Part shown: one piece after another, positions 23,646-31,255 of the stretch
Layout of the letters: every line of letters starts with the position of its first letter
Position numbering within the stretch: position 1 is the stretch's first letter
Source: Rhodoplanes sp046000175
GTDB taxonomy: Bacteria; Pseudomonadota; Alphaproteobacteria; Rhizobiales; Xanthobacteraceae
Assembly: GCF_046000175.1 (NCBI RefSeq)
Contig: NZ_JBEOMB010000038.1
Coordinates: 42,938-106,937, forward strand
Length of the DNA stretch: 64,000 nt
Direction: 5' to 3'
The notes under the pieces: model-generated
The model's input: only the letters and a program-made list of their open reading frames with translations
What the model was told of the DNA's origin: nothing
Databases searched by the model: none
Made by a program: the position numbers and the translations under genes

Positions 23646-24143
23646 CGCCTTCTCACCCCTTCGGTTCCGATCCGCATCGGCCGGACCGGCCCGATCGACT
23701 CGTCAATGCACCGCGCGCGCCCGAGAAGGCGTGCGGCATGCTCGGTTTTTTGGGACGCGGAAACTTAACCCCCCGGCGTCGGAAGACACTCCGCCGCCGC
23801 CCCGCGACGGGCCGCTCGGAGGCGGCGTCGCGAATCGCAGATCAATGTGCCTCAACCCGAGTCGCGCCGGAAGAGTCCAGAGAGTGAACGTGGGGGTGGC
23901 GGGGTGAAAATCCGCCATGCTGGTTCGTCGGGTGACACCCAAGTCATCACCCGATCGTCACCGATCGCCGCTCGAGCGGCTTTCGATTGTGATGAATCGA
24001 CCCCGCCTGCCGCTCGTCCCCGCGAAGGCGGGAACCCAGGGGCCGCTCGACGTGCGGCGCTGGATGCCCGCCTCCGCGGGCATGAGCGGAGTGTGGGTCG
24101 CCTTCAGCGGAAACCGCTCTAGGTCGGATCGCCGACGAATTTT
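23646..24143. other. Intergenic stretch between divL and dut with one repeat
   Basis: The 498 bp contain an AACTTAACC element at 23761-23769, similar to a CtrA half-site, about 120 bp upstream of the divL start; a small dyad at 23932-23954 (GGGTGACACC, TCATCACCC); and the family B repeat at 24011-24089. A GAAACCGCTCTAG phrase at 24111-24123 is a common group-specific repeat end. No protein-like frame is visible. Confidence 0.55.
24011..24089. repeat. Palindromic intergenic repeat, family B
   Basis: CGCTCGTCCCCGCGAAGGCG leads into GGAACCCAGGGGCCGC; the right arm is GCGCTGGATGCCCGCCTCCG followed by CGGGCATGAGCGG. The left half matches the other family B copies closely, while the right arm belongs to the TGCCCGC subtype shared with 59095-59174. 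Confidence 0.8.
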
Positions 24144-24611
24144 TCAGCGCGGGCCGTGGATGCCGGTCGAGCCGAAGCCGCCGGCGCCGCGCGCCGTCTC
24201 GTCCAGCGTCTCGGACAAGCGAACATCGACATGTAAGACGGGCGCGATCACCAGCTGGGCGATGCGGCTGCCGCGCACGACCTCGAACGGCGCCTCGCCG
24301 AAATTAACGAGGATCACCTGCACCTCGCCGCGATAGTCGGCGTCGATCGTGCCCGGCGTGTTGAGCACCGTGACGCCGTGACGGGCGGCGAGGCCGGAGC
24401 GCGGCCGCACCTGGCCTTCGGTGCCCGGCGGCAGCGCGATGACGAGCCCGGTCGGGATCAGGGCACGGCCTCCCGGCGCGATCGTCACGGGCGCGTCGGC
24501 CGGCACGGCGGCGAGGAGATCGAGGCCGGCCGCGGCCTCGCTCTGATAGGCGGGCAGCGGCAGGTCGGCGCCGTGCGGCAGCCGCACGACGCGAAGCTCT
24601 CGAATGCTCAT
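24144..24611 (-). CDS. dut: dUTP diphosphatase
   Basis: The 155-residue trimeric enzyme hydrolyses dUTP to dUMP and pyrophosphate. Motifs in order: AAAGLDLLA (motif 1), RSGLAARHGVTVLN (motifs 2 and 3 region), GTIDADYRGE with the catalytic Asp (motif 3), RIAQLVI (motif 4) and ARGAGGFGSTG, the flexible C-terminal motif 5. The ATG at 24611 overlaps the coaBC stop by 4 bp (ATGA), giving coupled translation. The run ubiE-ubiB-coaBC-dut is conserved in Rhizobiales. Confidence 0.95.
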   Translation of the reverse strand: MSIRELRVVRLPHGADLPLPAYQSEAAAGLDLLAAVPADAPVTIAPGGRALIPTGLVIALPPGTEGQVRPRSGLAARHGVTVLNTPGTIDADYRGEVQVILVNFGEAPFEVVRGSRIAQLVIAPVLHVDVRLSETLDETARGAGGFGSTGIHGPR

Positions 24612-25843
24612 GCGGGATCCTTCAGGGCGGCGGCGATGCGCATCACCAGCGCGCGCGCGACCGCGTCCTTCGACTGCACGGGCCACGAGTCGACGCCGTC
24701 TCTCGTCACCAGATGGACGCTGTTGCGGTCGCCGCCCATCACGCCGCCGGCGATGCCGCTGTCGGCCGAGACGTCGTTGGCGACGATCCAGTCGCAGCCC
24801 TTACGGGCGAGCTTGTCACGTGCGTTCACGAGGACATTCTCGGTCTCGGCCGCGAAGCCGACGACGAGGGGCGGGCGACCGCTCGTGCGGGTCGCGATTG
24901 TCTTGAGGATGTCGGGGTTCTCGACCAGCGCGAGCTGCGGCGTGCCGGCCGCGCCCTTCTTGATCTTCTGGGTGCCGGCGCTCGCCACGCGCCAGTCGGC
25001 GACGGCGGCCGCGAACACGGCGGCATCGACCGGAAGAGCCGCCTCGACGGCGGCCAGCATGTCTCGCGCGCTCTCGACATGCACCACGGTCACGCCGGGC
25101 GGATCGGCGAGCGTCACCGGGCCGGAGATCAGTGTCACGGCGGCGCCGGCCGCCGCGGCCGCGGCCGCGATGGCGTGGCCCTGCTTGCCGGACGAGCGGT
25201 TGGCGATGTAGCGCACCGGGTCGATCGGCTCGTGGGTCGGCCCGGAGGTGACGAGCAGCCTCTTGCCCGCGAGCGGCCGGCTCGTGGGATCGCCCGCGGC
25301 GAGCAGCCGCTCGGCAGCGGCGACGATCTCCAGCGGTTCCGCCATGCGGCCGACGCCGGCCTCGTTCTTCTCCGCCATCTCGCCGGCATTGGGGCCGACC
25401 ATCGCGACCCCGTCGGCGACGAGCTGGGCGACGTTGCGCCGGGTCGCCTTCGCGGCCCACATCACCGGGTTCATGGCGGGGGCGACCAGAATCGGCCTGT
25501 CGGTGGCGAGCAGCACCGTGGAGGCGAGGTCGTCGGCATGGCCGCCGGCCATCTTGGCCAAAAAGTTGGCGGTCGCCGGCGCGACGACCACGAGGTCGCA
25601 TTCGCGCGCGAGCCGGATGTGGCCGACGTCGAACTCGGTCTTGGCGTCGAACAGATCCGTGTAGGCCGGCTCGCCGGCGAGCGCCCCGGCCGACAGCGGC
25701 GTGACGAACTCGGTCGCCGAGCGGGTCATCACCACCCGCACCGAAGCGCCGCGCTCGCGAAACCGGCGGATCAGGTCGAGCGCCTTGTAGGCGGCGATGC
25801 CGCCGCTGATGACGAGGAGGATTCTTTTGGAGGCGAGGGTCAT
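24608..25843 (-). CDS. coaBC: Bifunctional phosphopantothenoylcysteine decarboxylase/synthetase
   Basis: The 411-residue enzyme carries out two steps of coenzyme A synthesis. The CoaC half (about 1-190) is a flavoprotein with LVISGGIAAYKALDLIR, the catalytic His in VGHIRLA, and PAMNPVMW. The CoaB half (about 195-411) starts at KRLLVTSGPTHEPIDPVRYI and has GKQGHAIA and AAVADW, then DWIVANDVS. A NAGEMAEKNEAGVGRM block links the halves, as usual. It precedes dut with a 4-bp overlap. Confidence 0.95.
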   Translation of the reverse strand: MTLASKRILLVISGGIAAYKALDLIRRFRERGASVRVVMTRSATEFVTPLSAGALAGEPAYTDLFDAKTEFDVGHIRLARECDLVVVAPATANFLAKMAGGHADDLASTVLLATDRPILVAPAMNPVMWAAKATRRNVAQLVADGVAMVGPNAGEMAEKNEAGVGRMAEPLEIVAAAERLLAAGDPTSRPLAGKRLLVTSGPTHEPIDPVRYIANRSSGKQGHAIAAAAAAAGAAVTLISGPVTLADPPGVTVVHVESARDMLAAVEAALPVDAAVFAAAVADWRVASAGTQKIKKGAAGTPQLALVENPDILKTIATRTSGRPPLVVGFAAETENVLVNARDKLARKGCDWIVANDVSADSGIAGGVMGGDRNSVHLVTRDGVDSWPVQSKDAVARALVMRIAAALKDPA

Positions 25844-25880
25844 GAGGATCGGGAGTCGCCGATTGTGAGAAGCTCTCCAT

Positions 25881-25966
25881 CGTCATGGCCGGGCTCGTCC
25901 CGGTCATCCACGTCGTTTGCGGCCTGCGCCGCATCGTGGATGCCCGGCACGAGGCCGGGCATGACG
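25881..25966. repeat. Palindromic intergenic repeat, family D
   Basis: CGTCATGGCCGGGCTCGTCC and CGGTCATCCACG on the left face CGTGGATGCCCGGCACGAGG and CCGGGCATGACG on the right. Other copies: 31136-31227, 32915-33004 and 47421-47511. It lies in the gap between ubiB and coaBC. Confidence 0.85.
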
Positions 25967-26024
25967 GACGTCGGTGTGCGGCGCGACCGTAGCACTCGCC
26001 GCACGCCGATCAAAATCGCCGCCG

Positions 26025-27590
26025 TCACCGCATCAGGTTCAACAGCAGCAGAACGGCGATGACCCACAGGGCGACCGTGGTGCCGCGGTTGCGGCGGGCC
26101 TCGGCCTCCCCGATGCCGGCGACCGTCTCGGGGGCGAGCAGCAGCCCATCGCGGGTGGCGACGTCGATCTGGGCCGAGAGGCGCGCGGCGCGCGACAACA
26201 GCGTCGGCATCGCGCCGAGGAAGCGGCCGACCTCGCCGACGCCCTCGACCGCGCCCTCGACCCGGCCGGCCGGCCCGAGGTGACGCTCCAGCCAGGCCCG
26301 CACCACCGGCTCGGCGGTCCGCCACATGTCGAGCTTGGGGTCGAGCATGCGGCCGACGCCCTCGACCACCACCATGGTCTTCTGCAGGAGCAGCAGCTCG
26401 GGCCGCGTCTTCATGTCGAACAGCGCCGTCACCTCGAACAGCAAGGTGAGCAGCTTCGCCATCGAGATGTCTTCGGCGCTGCGGTTGTGGATCGGCTCGC
26501 CGATCGCCCGGATCGCCTGGGTGAACTCGTCGATCGACTGGCTCGCCGGCACGTAGCCGGCCTCGAAATGCACCTCGGCGGCGCGCCGGTAGTCGCGGCT
26601 GATGAAGCCGTAGAGGATCTCGGCCAGGAACCGCCGCTCGTTCTCGGTGAGCCGGCCCATGATGCCGAAGTCGACCGCGACGAGCCGTCCGGCCTCGTCG
26701 ACGAAAAGATTCCCCGGATGCATGTCGGCGTGGAAGAAGCCGTCGCGCACCGCGTGGCGCAGGAAGCTCTGGATGACGGTGCGGCCGAGCTTCGGCAGCT
26801 CGAGGCCGCGACGCTCCAGCGCCGCGCGGTCGGACAGCGGCGTGCCGTCGATCCATTCGGTGGTCAGCACGTTGTGGGCGGTCAGGTCCCACTCGACCTG
26901 CGGCACCCGGAAGTCGGCGTCGTCCTTGATGTTGTCGGCCATCTCGGAGGCGGCGGCCGCCTCCAGGCGCAGATCCATCTCGACCGTGACGGAGCGGGCG
27001 AGGGTGGCCACCACCTGCTCGAGCCGCAATCGCCGCGCCTCGGCGGAGAATTTCTCGGCGAGCCGCGCCGCGAAGAAGAAGGCCTGGATGTCGGCGCGCA
27101 GGTCCTTCTCGATGCCGGGCCGCAGCACTTTTACGGCGACCGAGCGCCGGCCGTCGGGCGTGTCGATCTCGGCGCGATGCACCTGCGCCACCGAGGCGGC
27201 CGCGAGCGGCGGGCCGAAGGTCGCGAACATCGTGTGCACGGGCCGTCCCAGCGCCCGCTCGATCGCCGCCTCCGCCTGGTCCTGCGGGAACGGCGGCATC
27301 TTGTCCTGGAGCTTCTCGAGATCGGTCGCGATCGCCTGGCCGACGACGTCCGGCCGGGTCGCCAGGAACTGGCCGAGCTTGACGTAGCTCGGCCCGAGCT
27401 TGCCCAGCGCCGTGGAGAGCCGCGCCGCGCCGGACGCGCTGGTCGGCCGCTCCAAGAGGCGGGCGAGCTTGATGCCGATCTGCGCCGCGCCGGGCAGGGG
27501 CTCGGGATCGACGAGCGCGAAGACGCCCTCGCGGGCCAGCACGAAGCCGGCGCGGGCGAGGCGGATCAGATGGGAGAAGGGAGGGATCAT
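26025..27590 (-). CDS. ubiB: UbiB, atypical kinase of ubiquinone synthesis
   Basis: The 521-residue ABC1/ADCK-family protein supports ubiquinone assembly at the membrane. It has the K-x-G-Q region (VKLGQFLATRPDVV near 115-128), the Ala-rich nucleotide loop PLAAASVAQVHRA near 160, an invariant Lys in VAVKVLRPG, the catalytic HADMHPGNLF near 284 and the metal-binding VDFGIMG. Two hydrophobic segments close the protein (about 440-465 less certain; 500-521 TTVALWVIAVLLLLNLM). It follows ubiE after a gap that holds a family F repeat, so co-transcription would depend on read-through. Confidence 0.94.
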   Translation of the reverse strand: MIPPFSHLIRLARAGFVLAREGVFALVDPEPLPGAAQIGIKLARLLERPTSASGAARLSTALGKLGPSYVKLGQFLATRPDVVGQAIATDLEKLQDKMPPFPQDQAEAAIERALGRPVHTMFATFGPPLAAASVAQVHRAEIDTPDGRRSVAVKVLRPGIEKDLRADIQAFFFAARLAEKFSAEARRLRLEQVVATLARSVTVEMDLRLEAAAASEMADNIKDDADFRVPQVEWDLTAHNVLTTEWIDGTPLSDRAALERRGLELPKLGRTVIQSFLRHAVRDGFFHADMHPGNLFVDEAGRLVAVDFGIMGRLTENERRFLAEILYGFISRDYRRAAEVHFEAGYVPASQSIDEFTQAIRAIGEPIHNRSAEDISMAKLLTLLFEVTALFDMKTRPELLLLQKTMVVVEGVGRMLDPKLDMWRTAEPVVRAWLERHLGPAGRVEGAVEGVGEVGRFLGAMPTLLSRAARLSAQIDVATRDGLLLAPETVAGIGEAEARRNRGTTVALWVIAVLLLLNLMR

Positions 27591-27655
27591 TTACAAACCG
27601 TCGAACGCGACCCGCGCGGGGTCATGGCCGGATGCTCGAGGCACGGCGCCGGTTG

Positions 27656-27798
27656 TCACCTCTCCCCTGTGGGGAGAGGTCGGGGTTCGCGCCGAAGGCG
27701 CGAGCTCCGGGTGAGGGGGGACCGGCGCGTCGGTGAGGTCGGCACCCCCTCACCCGCCGCGCTGCGCGCGTCGACCTCTCCCCGCGGGGGAGAGGTGA
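27656..27798. repeat. Palindromic intergenic repeat, family F, copy 1
   Basis: TCACCTCTCCCCTGTGGGGA and GAGGT start the element, and CCTCTCCCCGCGGGGGAGAG with GTGA ends it. Between them GGGTGAGGGGG faces CCCCCTCACCC. The layout recurs at 34551-34702, 55627-55753 and 57727-57894. Each end alone could form a tight GC hairpin. It separates ubiE and ubiB. Confidence 0.85.
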
Positions 27799-27827
27799 AG
27801 CGGAGCACATCGCGGGCGCCGGAAGCC

Positions 27828-28607
27828 TCACAGCCGCCAGCCGGAATGCAGCGCCACGATGCCGCCGGACATCATGCGGACGTCGACGCGGCGGAAGCCG
27901 GCCTCGGCGATCATCCGGGCGAAGGCCTGAGGCTTCGGGAACTTTCGAATGGATTCGACCAGATACTGGTAGGCGTCGGCGTCCCCGGCCACCATGCTGC
28001 CGATGCGCGGGATGACGTTGAACGAGTAGAGGTCGTAGAGCCGGTCGAGGCCGGGGATGTCGACGGTCGAGAATTCGAGGCACTGGAAGCGGCTGCCCGG
28101 CTTGAGCACCCGGTAGGCCTCCTTCAGGGCCAATTCGATGCGCGGCACGTTGCGGATGCCGAAGGCGATCGTGTAGGCGTCGAAGCTCTTGTCCGGGAAC
28201 GGCAGGTTTTCCGCGTTGCCCTCGACGAACTCGACGACGTCGTCGACGCCGCGCTGGAACGCCCGCTCGCGGCCGACCTCCAGCATGTCGGTGTTGATGT
28301 CGCAGACGGTGGCCCGCGTGCCGGCACCGCCCGCCGCGACGGTGCGGAACGAGATGTCGCCGGTGCCGCCGGCAACGTCGAGCAGGTGGAACGGCCGGTC
28401 GCTCTTCGGCGGGTTGACGCCGGTGACCAGCACGTCCTTCCAGGCGCGATGCAGTCCGGCCGACATCAGGTCGTTCATCAGGTCGTAGCGGCGCGCCACG
28501 GTGTGGAACACGTCGTCCACCAGGGCCTGCTTCTCGGCCAGCGGAACGGTGCGGAATCCGAAATGGGTGTCTTGCGAAGGACTGTCTTGCGAATGATCGG
28601 TCGGCAT
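27828..28607 (-). CDS. ubiE: Ubiquinone/menaquinone C-methyltransferase UbiE
   Basis: The product (259 residues) is a class I SAM-dependent methyltransferase acting in ubiquinone synthesis. FGFRTVPLAEKQALVDDVF near the start, ARRYDLMNDLMSAGLHRAWK, the SAM-binding LLDVAGGTGDIS, and GFGIRNVPR-like AFGIRNVPRIELALKEAYRV are UbiE signatures; PRIGSMVAGDADAYQYLVES marks the C-terminal part. I take the ATG at 28607; an in-frame GTG at 28619 would add four residues, and neither has a strong ribosome-binding site. It is divergent from mutM. Confidence 0.94.
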   Translation of the reverse strand: MPTDHSQDSPSQDTHFGFRTVPLAEKQALVDDVFHTVARRYDLMNDLMSAGLHRAWKDVLVTGVNPPKSDRPFHLLDVAGGTGDISFRTVAAGGAGTRATVCDINTDMLEVGRERAFQRGVDDVVEFVEGNAENLPFPDKSFDAYTIAFGIRNVPRIELALKEAYRVLKPGSRFQCLEFSTVDIPGLDRLYDLYSFNVIPRIGSMVAGDADAYQYLVESIRKFPKPQAFARMIAEAGFRRVDVRMMSGGIVALHSGWRL

Positions 28608-28619
28608 GATGTCGGTCAC

Positions 28620-29028
28620 GGGCTCTGGCGTTTTCGCGGCGGACCATAGAGCATTTTCCGGCGAAGTGGACCCCGGTTCGCCGGGGAAAAATGCGACCGG
28701 AAGAACCGGAACGCGGTCCGACTCGATCGGAACGCGTTCTGGCGCGCGTCGACCGGGGGCGCTATCTCTCGGGTCATGTCCCCGCTGTCCCGTTATGTTC
28801 CCTTTGATAGCTCGTCATCCCGGGGCGCGGACCGCAGGTCCGCGAGCCCGGGATCCATACGCCCGGCGTCGGTGGCTCACGACAGACAGGGGTTATGGGT
28901 CCCGGGCTCGGCGCTGAAGCGCCGCCCCGGGACGACCGTCGCATTCCGCACAATCCCCGCCTTCGCGGGGATGAGCGGAGGTTTCGGCGCCGCGCTCGCG
29001 ACCTCCGGCCCGCCCGACGAGCCGCCCG
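28620..29028. other. Divergent intergenic region between ubiE and mutM with two repeats
   Basis: The first part (28649-28742) contains a GAGCATTTTCCGGCGAAGTG phrase ending near GGAACGCGTTCTGGCGCG, a dispersed motif typical of Bradyrhizobium-like genomes. The second (28812-28936) is a family H palindrome, followed by a half family B element (28952-28981). Promoters for ubiE and mutM should lie here, but no clear boxes stand out. Confidence 0.6.
28812..28936. repeat. Palindromic intergenic repeat, family H
   Basis: TCGTCATCCCGGGGCGCGGA and GAGCCCGGGATCCATA on the left face TATGGGTCCCGGGCTC and GCCGCCCCGGGACGA on the right. Diverged relatives occur at 43019-43172 and at the end of the window. 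Confidence 0.75.
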
Positions 29029-29943
29029 ATGCCTGAGCTGCCCGAGGTCGAGACCGTCCGGCGCGGGCTGGCGCCGGCCATGGAGGGGGCGCGGTTCGTC
29101 GCCGTCGAGGTGCGGCGGCCGGACCTGCGCCGGCCGTTCCCCAACGACTTTCGCGGGCGGCTGGAGGGCGCGACCGTCCATGCATTGCGCCGACGCGCCA
29201 AATACCTGCTCGCGGACCTGTCGACCGGCGACGTGCTTCTGATGCATCTCGGCATGTCGGGCTCGTTCCGTGTGGAGCTGCCGGCCGGCGCCGGCCAGGA
29301 GGGCGCGAGCCAGGAGGGCGCCAAGCTCGCGCCCGGCGCCTACTACCACGCGCGCTCCGAAAACCTCGCGCACGACCACTTGGTGTTCTCCATGTCGTCG
29401 GGCGCGCGCCTGGTCTTCAACGATCCGCGCCGTTTCGGGCTGATGCTGCTCGTGCCGGCGGCGGAACTCGCCGAGCACCCGCTGATGCGCGAGGTCGGGC
29501 CGGAGCCGCTCGACCCCGGCTTCGACGCCGCCCGGCTGGCCCTGGCGCTCGCCGGCAAGGCGGCGCCCCTCAAGGCGGCGCTGCTCGACCAGACCGTGGT
29601 GGCCGGGCTCGGCAACATTTACGTCTGCGAGGCCCTGCACCTCGCCCACCTGTCGCCGCGGCGGAAGGCCGGAACCCTCGTCGCCCGCGGCGGCGTGCCG
29701 ACGCCGCGGCTCGTCGCGCTCGTCGAGGCGATCAAGGCGGTGCTGGCCGACGCGATCGAGGCCGGCGGCTCGTCGCTGCGCGACCACCGCCAGACCGACG
29801 GCACGCTCGGCCTGTTCCAGCACCGCTTCCGGGTCTACGACCGCGAGGGCGAGGCCTGCGCGACGCAAGGTTGCGCGGGGCGGATCCGCCGCATCGTGCA
29901 GTCGGGACGCTCGACCTTCTTCTGCCCGGTGTGCCAGAAGTAG
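29029..29943 (+). CDS. mutM: Formamidopyrimidine-DNA glycosylase
   Basis: The 304-residue DNA repair enzyme removes 8-oxoguanine and formamidopyrimidines. The N-terminus PELPEVETVRRGL carries the catalytic Pro2 and Glu3; Lys near 58 in RRRAKYLL and HLGMSGSF are conserved; LDQTVVAGLGNIYVCEAL is the helix-two-turn-helix; and the C-terminal zinc finger C-x4-C-x16-C-x2-C ends FFCPVCQK. There is a 15-residue Gly/Ala/Glu insert after the HLGMSG strand (about 86-100), longer than in most relatives. Confidence 0.96.
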   Translation: MPELPEVETVRRGLAPAMEGARFVAVEVRRPDLRRPFPNDFRGRLEGATVHALRRRAKYLLADLSTGDVLLMHLGMSGSFRVELPAGAGQEGASQEGAKLAPGAYYHARSENLAHDHLVFSMSSGARLVFNDPRRFGLMLLVPAAELAEHPLMREVGPEPLDPGFDAARLALALAGKAAPLKAALLDQTVVAGLGNIYVCEALHLAHLSPRRKAGTLVARGGVPTPRLVALVEAIKAVLADAIEAGGSSLRDHRQTDGTLGLFQHRFRVYDREGEACATQGCAGRIRRIVQSGRSTFFCPVCQK

Positions 29944-29975
29944 CCCGCGCCCGCCCTTCGGGCGATGCGCTATCG

Positions 29976-30078
29976 GTCATTCCGGGGCGGCGCGCAGCGC
30001 CGAACCCGGAATCCAGCCACGACTGAAGAGTCCGGAACTGGATTCCGGGGTCGCGCCTCCGGCGCGCCCCGGAATGAC
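29976..30078. repeat. Palindromic intergenic repeat, family A, copy 2
   Basis: GTCATTCCGGGGCGGCGCGC and GAACCCGGAATCCAG face CTGGATTCCGGGG and GCGCGCCCCGGAATGAC. It sits between mutM and the EamA gene, which read in the same direction. Confidence 0.85.
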
Positions 30079-30102
30079 GGAGCAAGCAAAATCCCTCCGG
30101 GG

Positions 30103-31002
30103 ATGGCGACGTCGCGAGGTTCCGTGAACTCCCCCTCATCGACCATCGGCCGAAAACTCTACGAGTACGGCCCGGGCCTCACCGCCGCGGTGGCGTTCGC
30201 CGGCGCCGACGTGCTCACCAAGCTCGGCCTGATGGCCGGCTCCGACGTGATCACGCTGGCGACGACGCGCTCGATCCTCGGCATCGGCCTCACCGCGCTG
30301 TGGATCGCGCTCGGGCCGACGCCGGTGCCGCTGACCCGCGACGAGCGCCGCACCGCCTACGGCATGGGCGTCCTCTACGCCGGCATCATCTTCTTCATCT
30401 TCAAGGCCATCGAGCTCTTGACCGTGCCGATGGCGATCCTGGTCTATTTCAGCTACCCGCTGGTCACCGGCATGGTCGGCGCCGCGCTCGGGCTCGACAA
30501 GCTCGGCTGGCGCGGCGGGCTCGCGGCCGTGACGGCGTTCGCCGGGCTCGCGCTGATGATCGGCGCCTCGCCGTCCGACCTGTCGATCGCCGGGCTTCTC
30601 TGCACCATGGTGGCGATGGCCTGCCGGGTTGCCGTGCTGATCGTCAGCCGCCAGCGCCTGATGAAGGCCGACGCGCGGCTCTCCACCTGGTACTCGGCCA
30701 TCGCGACCGCCGCGCTGTTCTGCGGCGGCTCGCTGGTGACGCTCCACTTCGTGCCGCCGGTCGTGACGATCGGCTGGCTGTGGATCGTCCTGCTCGGCGT
30801 GACGACCACCACGGGCGTCGCCGTGATCTTCATCTCGACGACGCGCATCGGCCCGTTCCGCACGGCGCTGACCATGAACCTGGAGCCGCTGCTCGCGACG
30901 CTGCTCAGCGCCGCCTTTCTGGGCGAGGTCTTCTCCCCGGTCCAGGCGCTCGGCGCCGCCATCATGATCGCGTCGCTGTTCGCGTTTCAGCTCAGACGCT
31001 GA
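30103..31002 (+). CDS. EamA/DMT family transporter
   Basis: The 299-residue protein has about ten membrane helices arranged as two EamA repeats (about 15-140 and 160-295), as in drug/metabolite exporters. Landmarks are ILVYFSYPLVTGMVGA and, near the end, LTMNLEPLLATLLSAAFLGE, the family's glutamate-containing helix. The substrate cannot be read from sequence. The ATG at 30103 is taken; a GTG at 30124 has a better GAGG sequence and is an alternative that removes seven residues. Confidence 0.85.
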   Translation: MATSRGSVNSPSSTIGRKLYEYGPGLTAAVAFAGADVLTKLGLMAGSDVITLATTRSILGIGLTALWIALGPTPVPLTRDERRTAYGMGVLYAGIIFFIFKAIELLTVPMAILVYFSYPLVTGMVGAALGLDKLGWRGGLAAVTAFAGLALMIGASPSDLSIAGLLCTMVAMACRVAVLIVSRQRLMKADARLSTWYSAIATAALFCGGSLVTLHFVPPVVTIGWLWIVLLGVTTTTGVAVIFISTTRIGPFRTALTMNLEPLLATLLSAAFLGEVFSPVQALGAAIMIASLFAFQLRR

Positions 31003-31016
31003 GTCTGGCGCGCTTC

Positions 31017-31121
31017 GTAGGGTGGGCAAAGGCGCGCCGCAGGCGCGTCGTGCCCACGCCGTCCGGCTCCGGCGACATCGACCGCGTGGGCACGCCGCTT
31101 CGCGGCTTTGCCCACCCTACG
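31017..31121. repeat. Palindromic intergenic repeat, family C, copy 2
   Basis: CGTAGGGTGGGCAAAGGCGC and CGTGCCCACGC face GCGTGGGCACGCCGCTTCGC and GGCTTTGCCCACCCTACG. It directly follows the EamA stop and precedes a family D copy. Confidence 0.85.
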
Positions 31122-31135
31122 AGCGACTCATGCCT

Positions 31136-31227
31136 CGTCATGGCCGGGCTCGTCCCGGCCATCCACGTCTTCGGGGGCCGGCGACGCTGCAAGCGCGTGG
31201 ATGGCCGGCACAAGGCCGGCCATGACG
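31136..31227. repeat. Palindromic intergenic repeat, family D
   Basis: CGTCATGGCCGGGCTCGTCC and CGGCCATCCACG face CGTGGATGGCCGGCACAAGG and CCGGCCATGACG. With the family C copy it fills the convergent gap between the EamA and hisS genes. Confidence 0.85.
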
Positions 31228-31255
31228 GCTCACGAGATTGCGGCCGCGCCGCAGA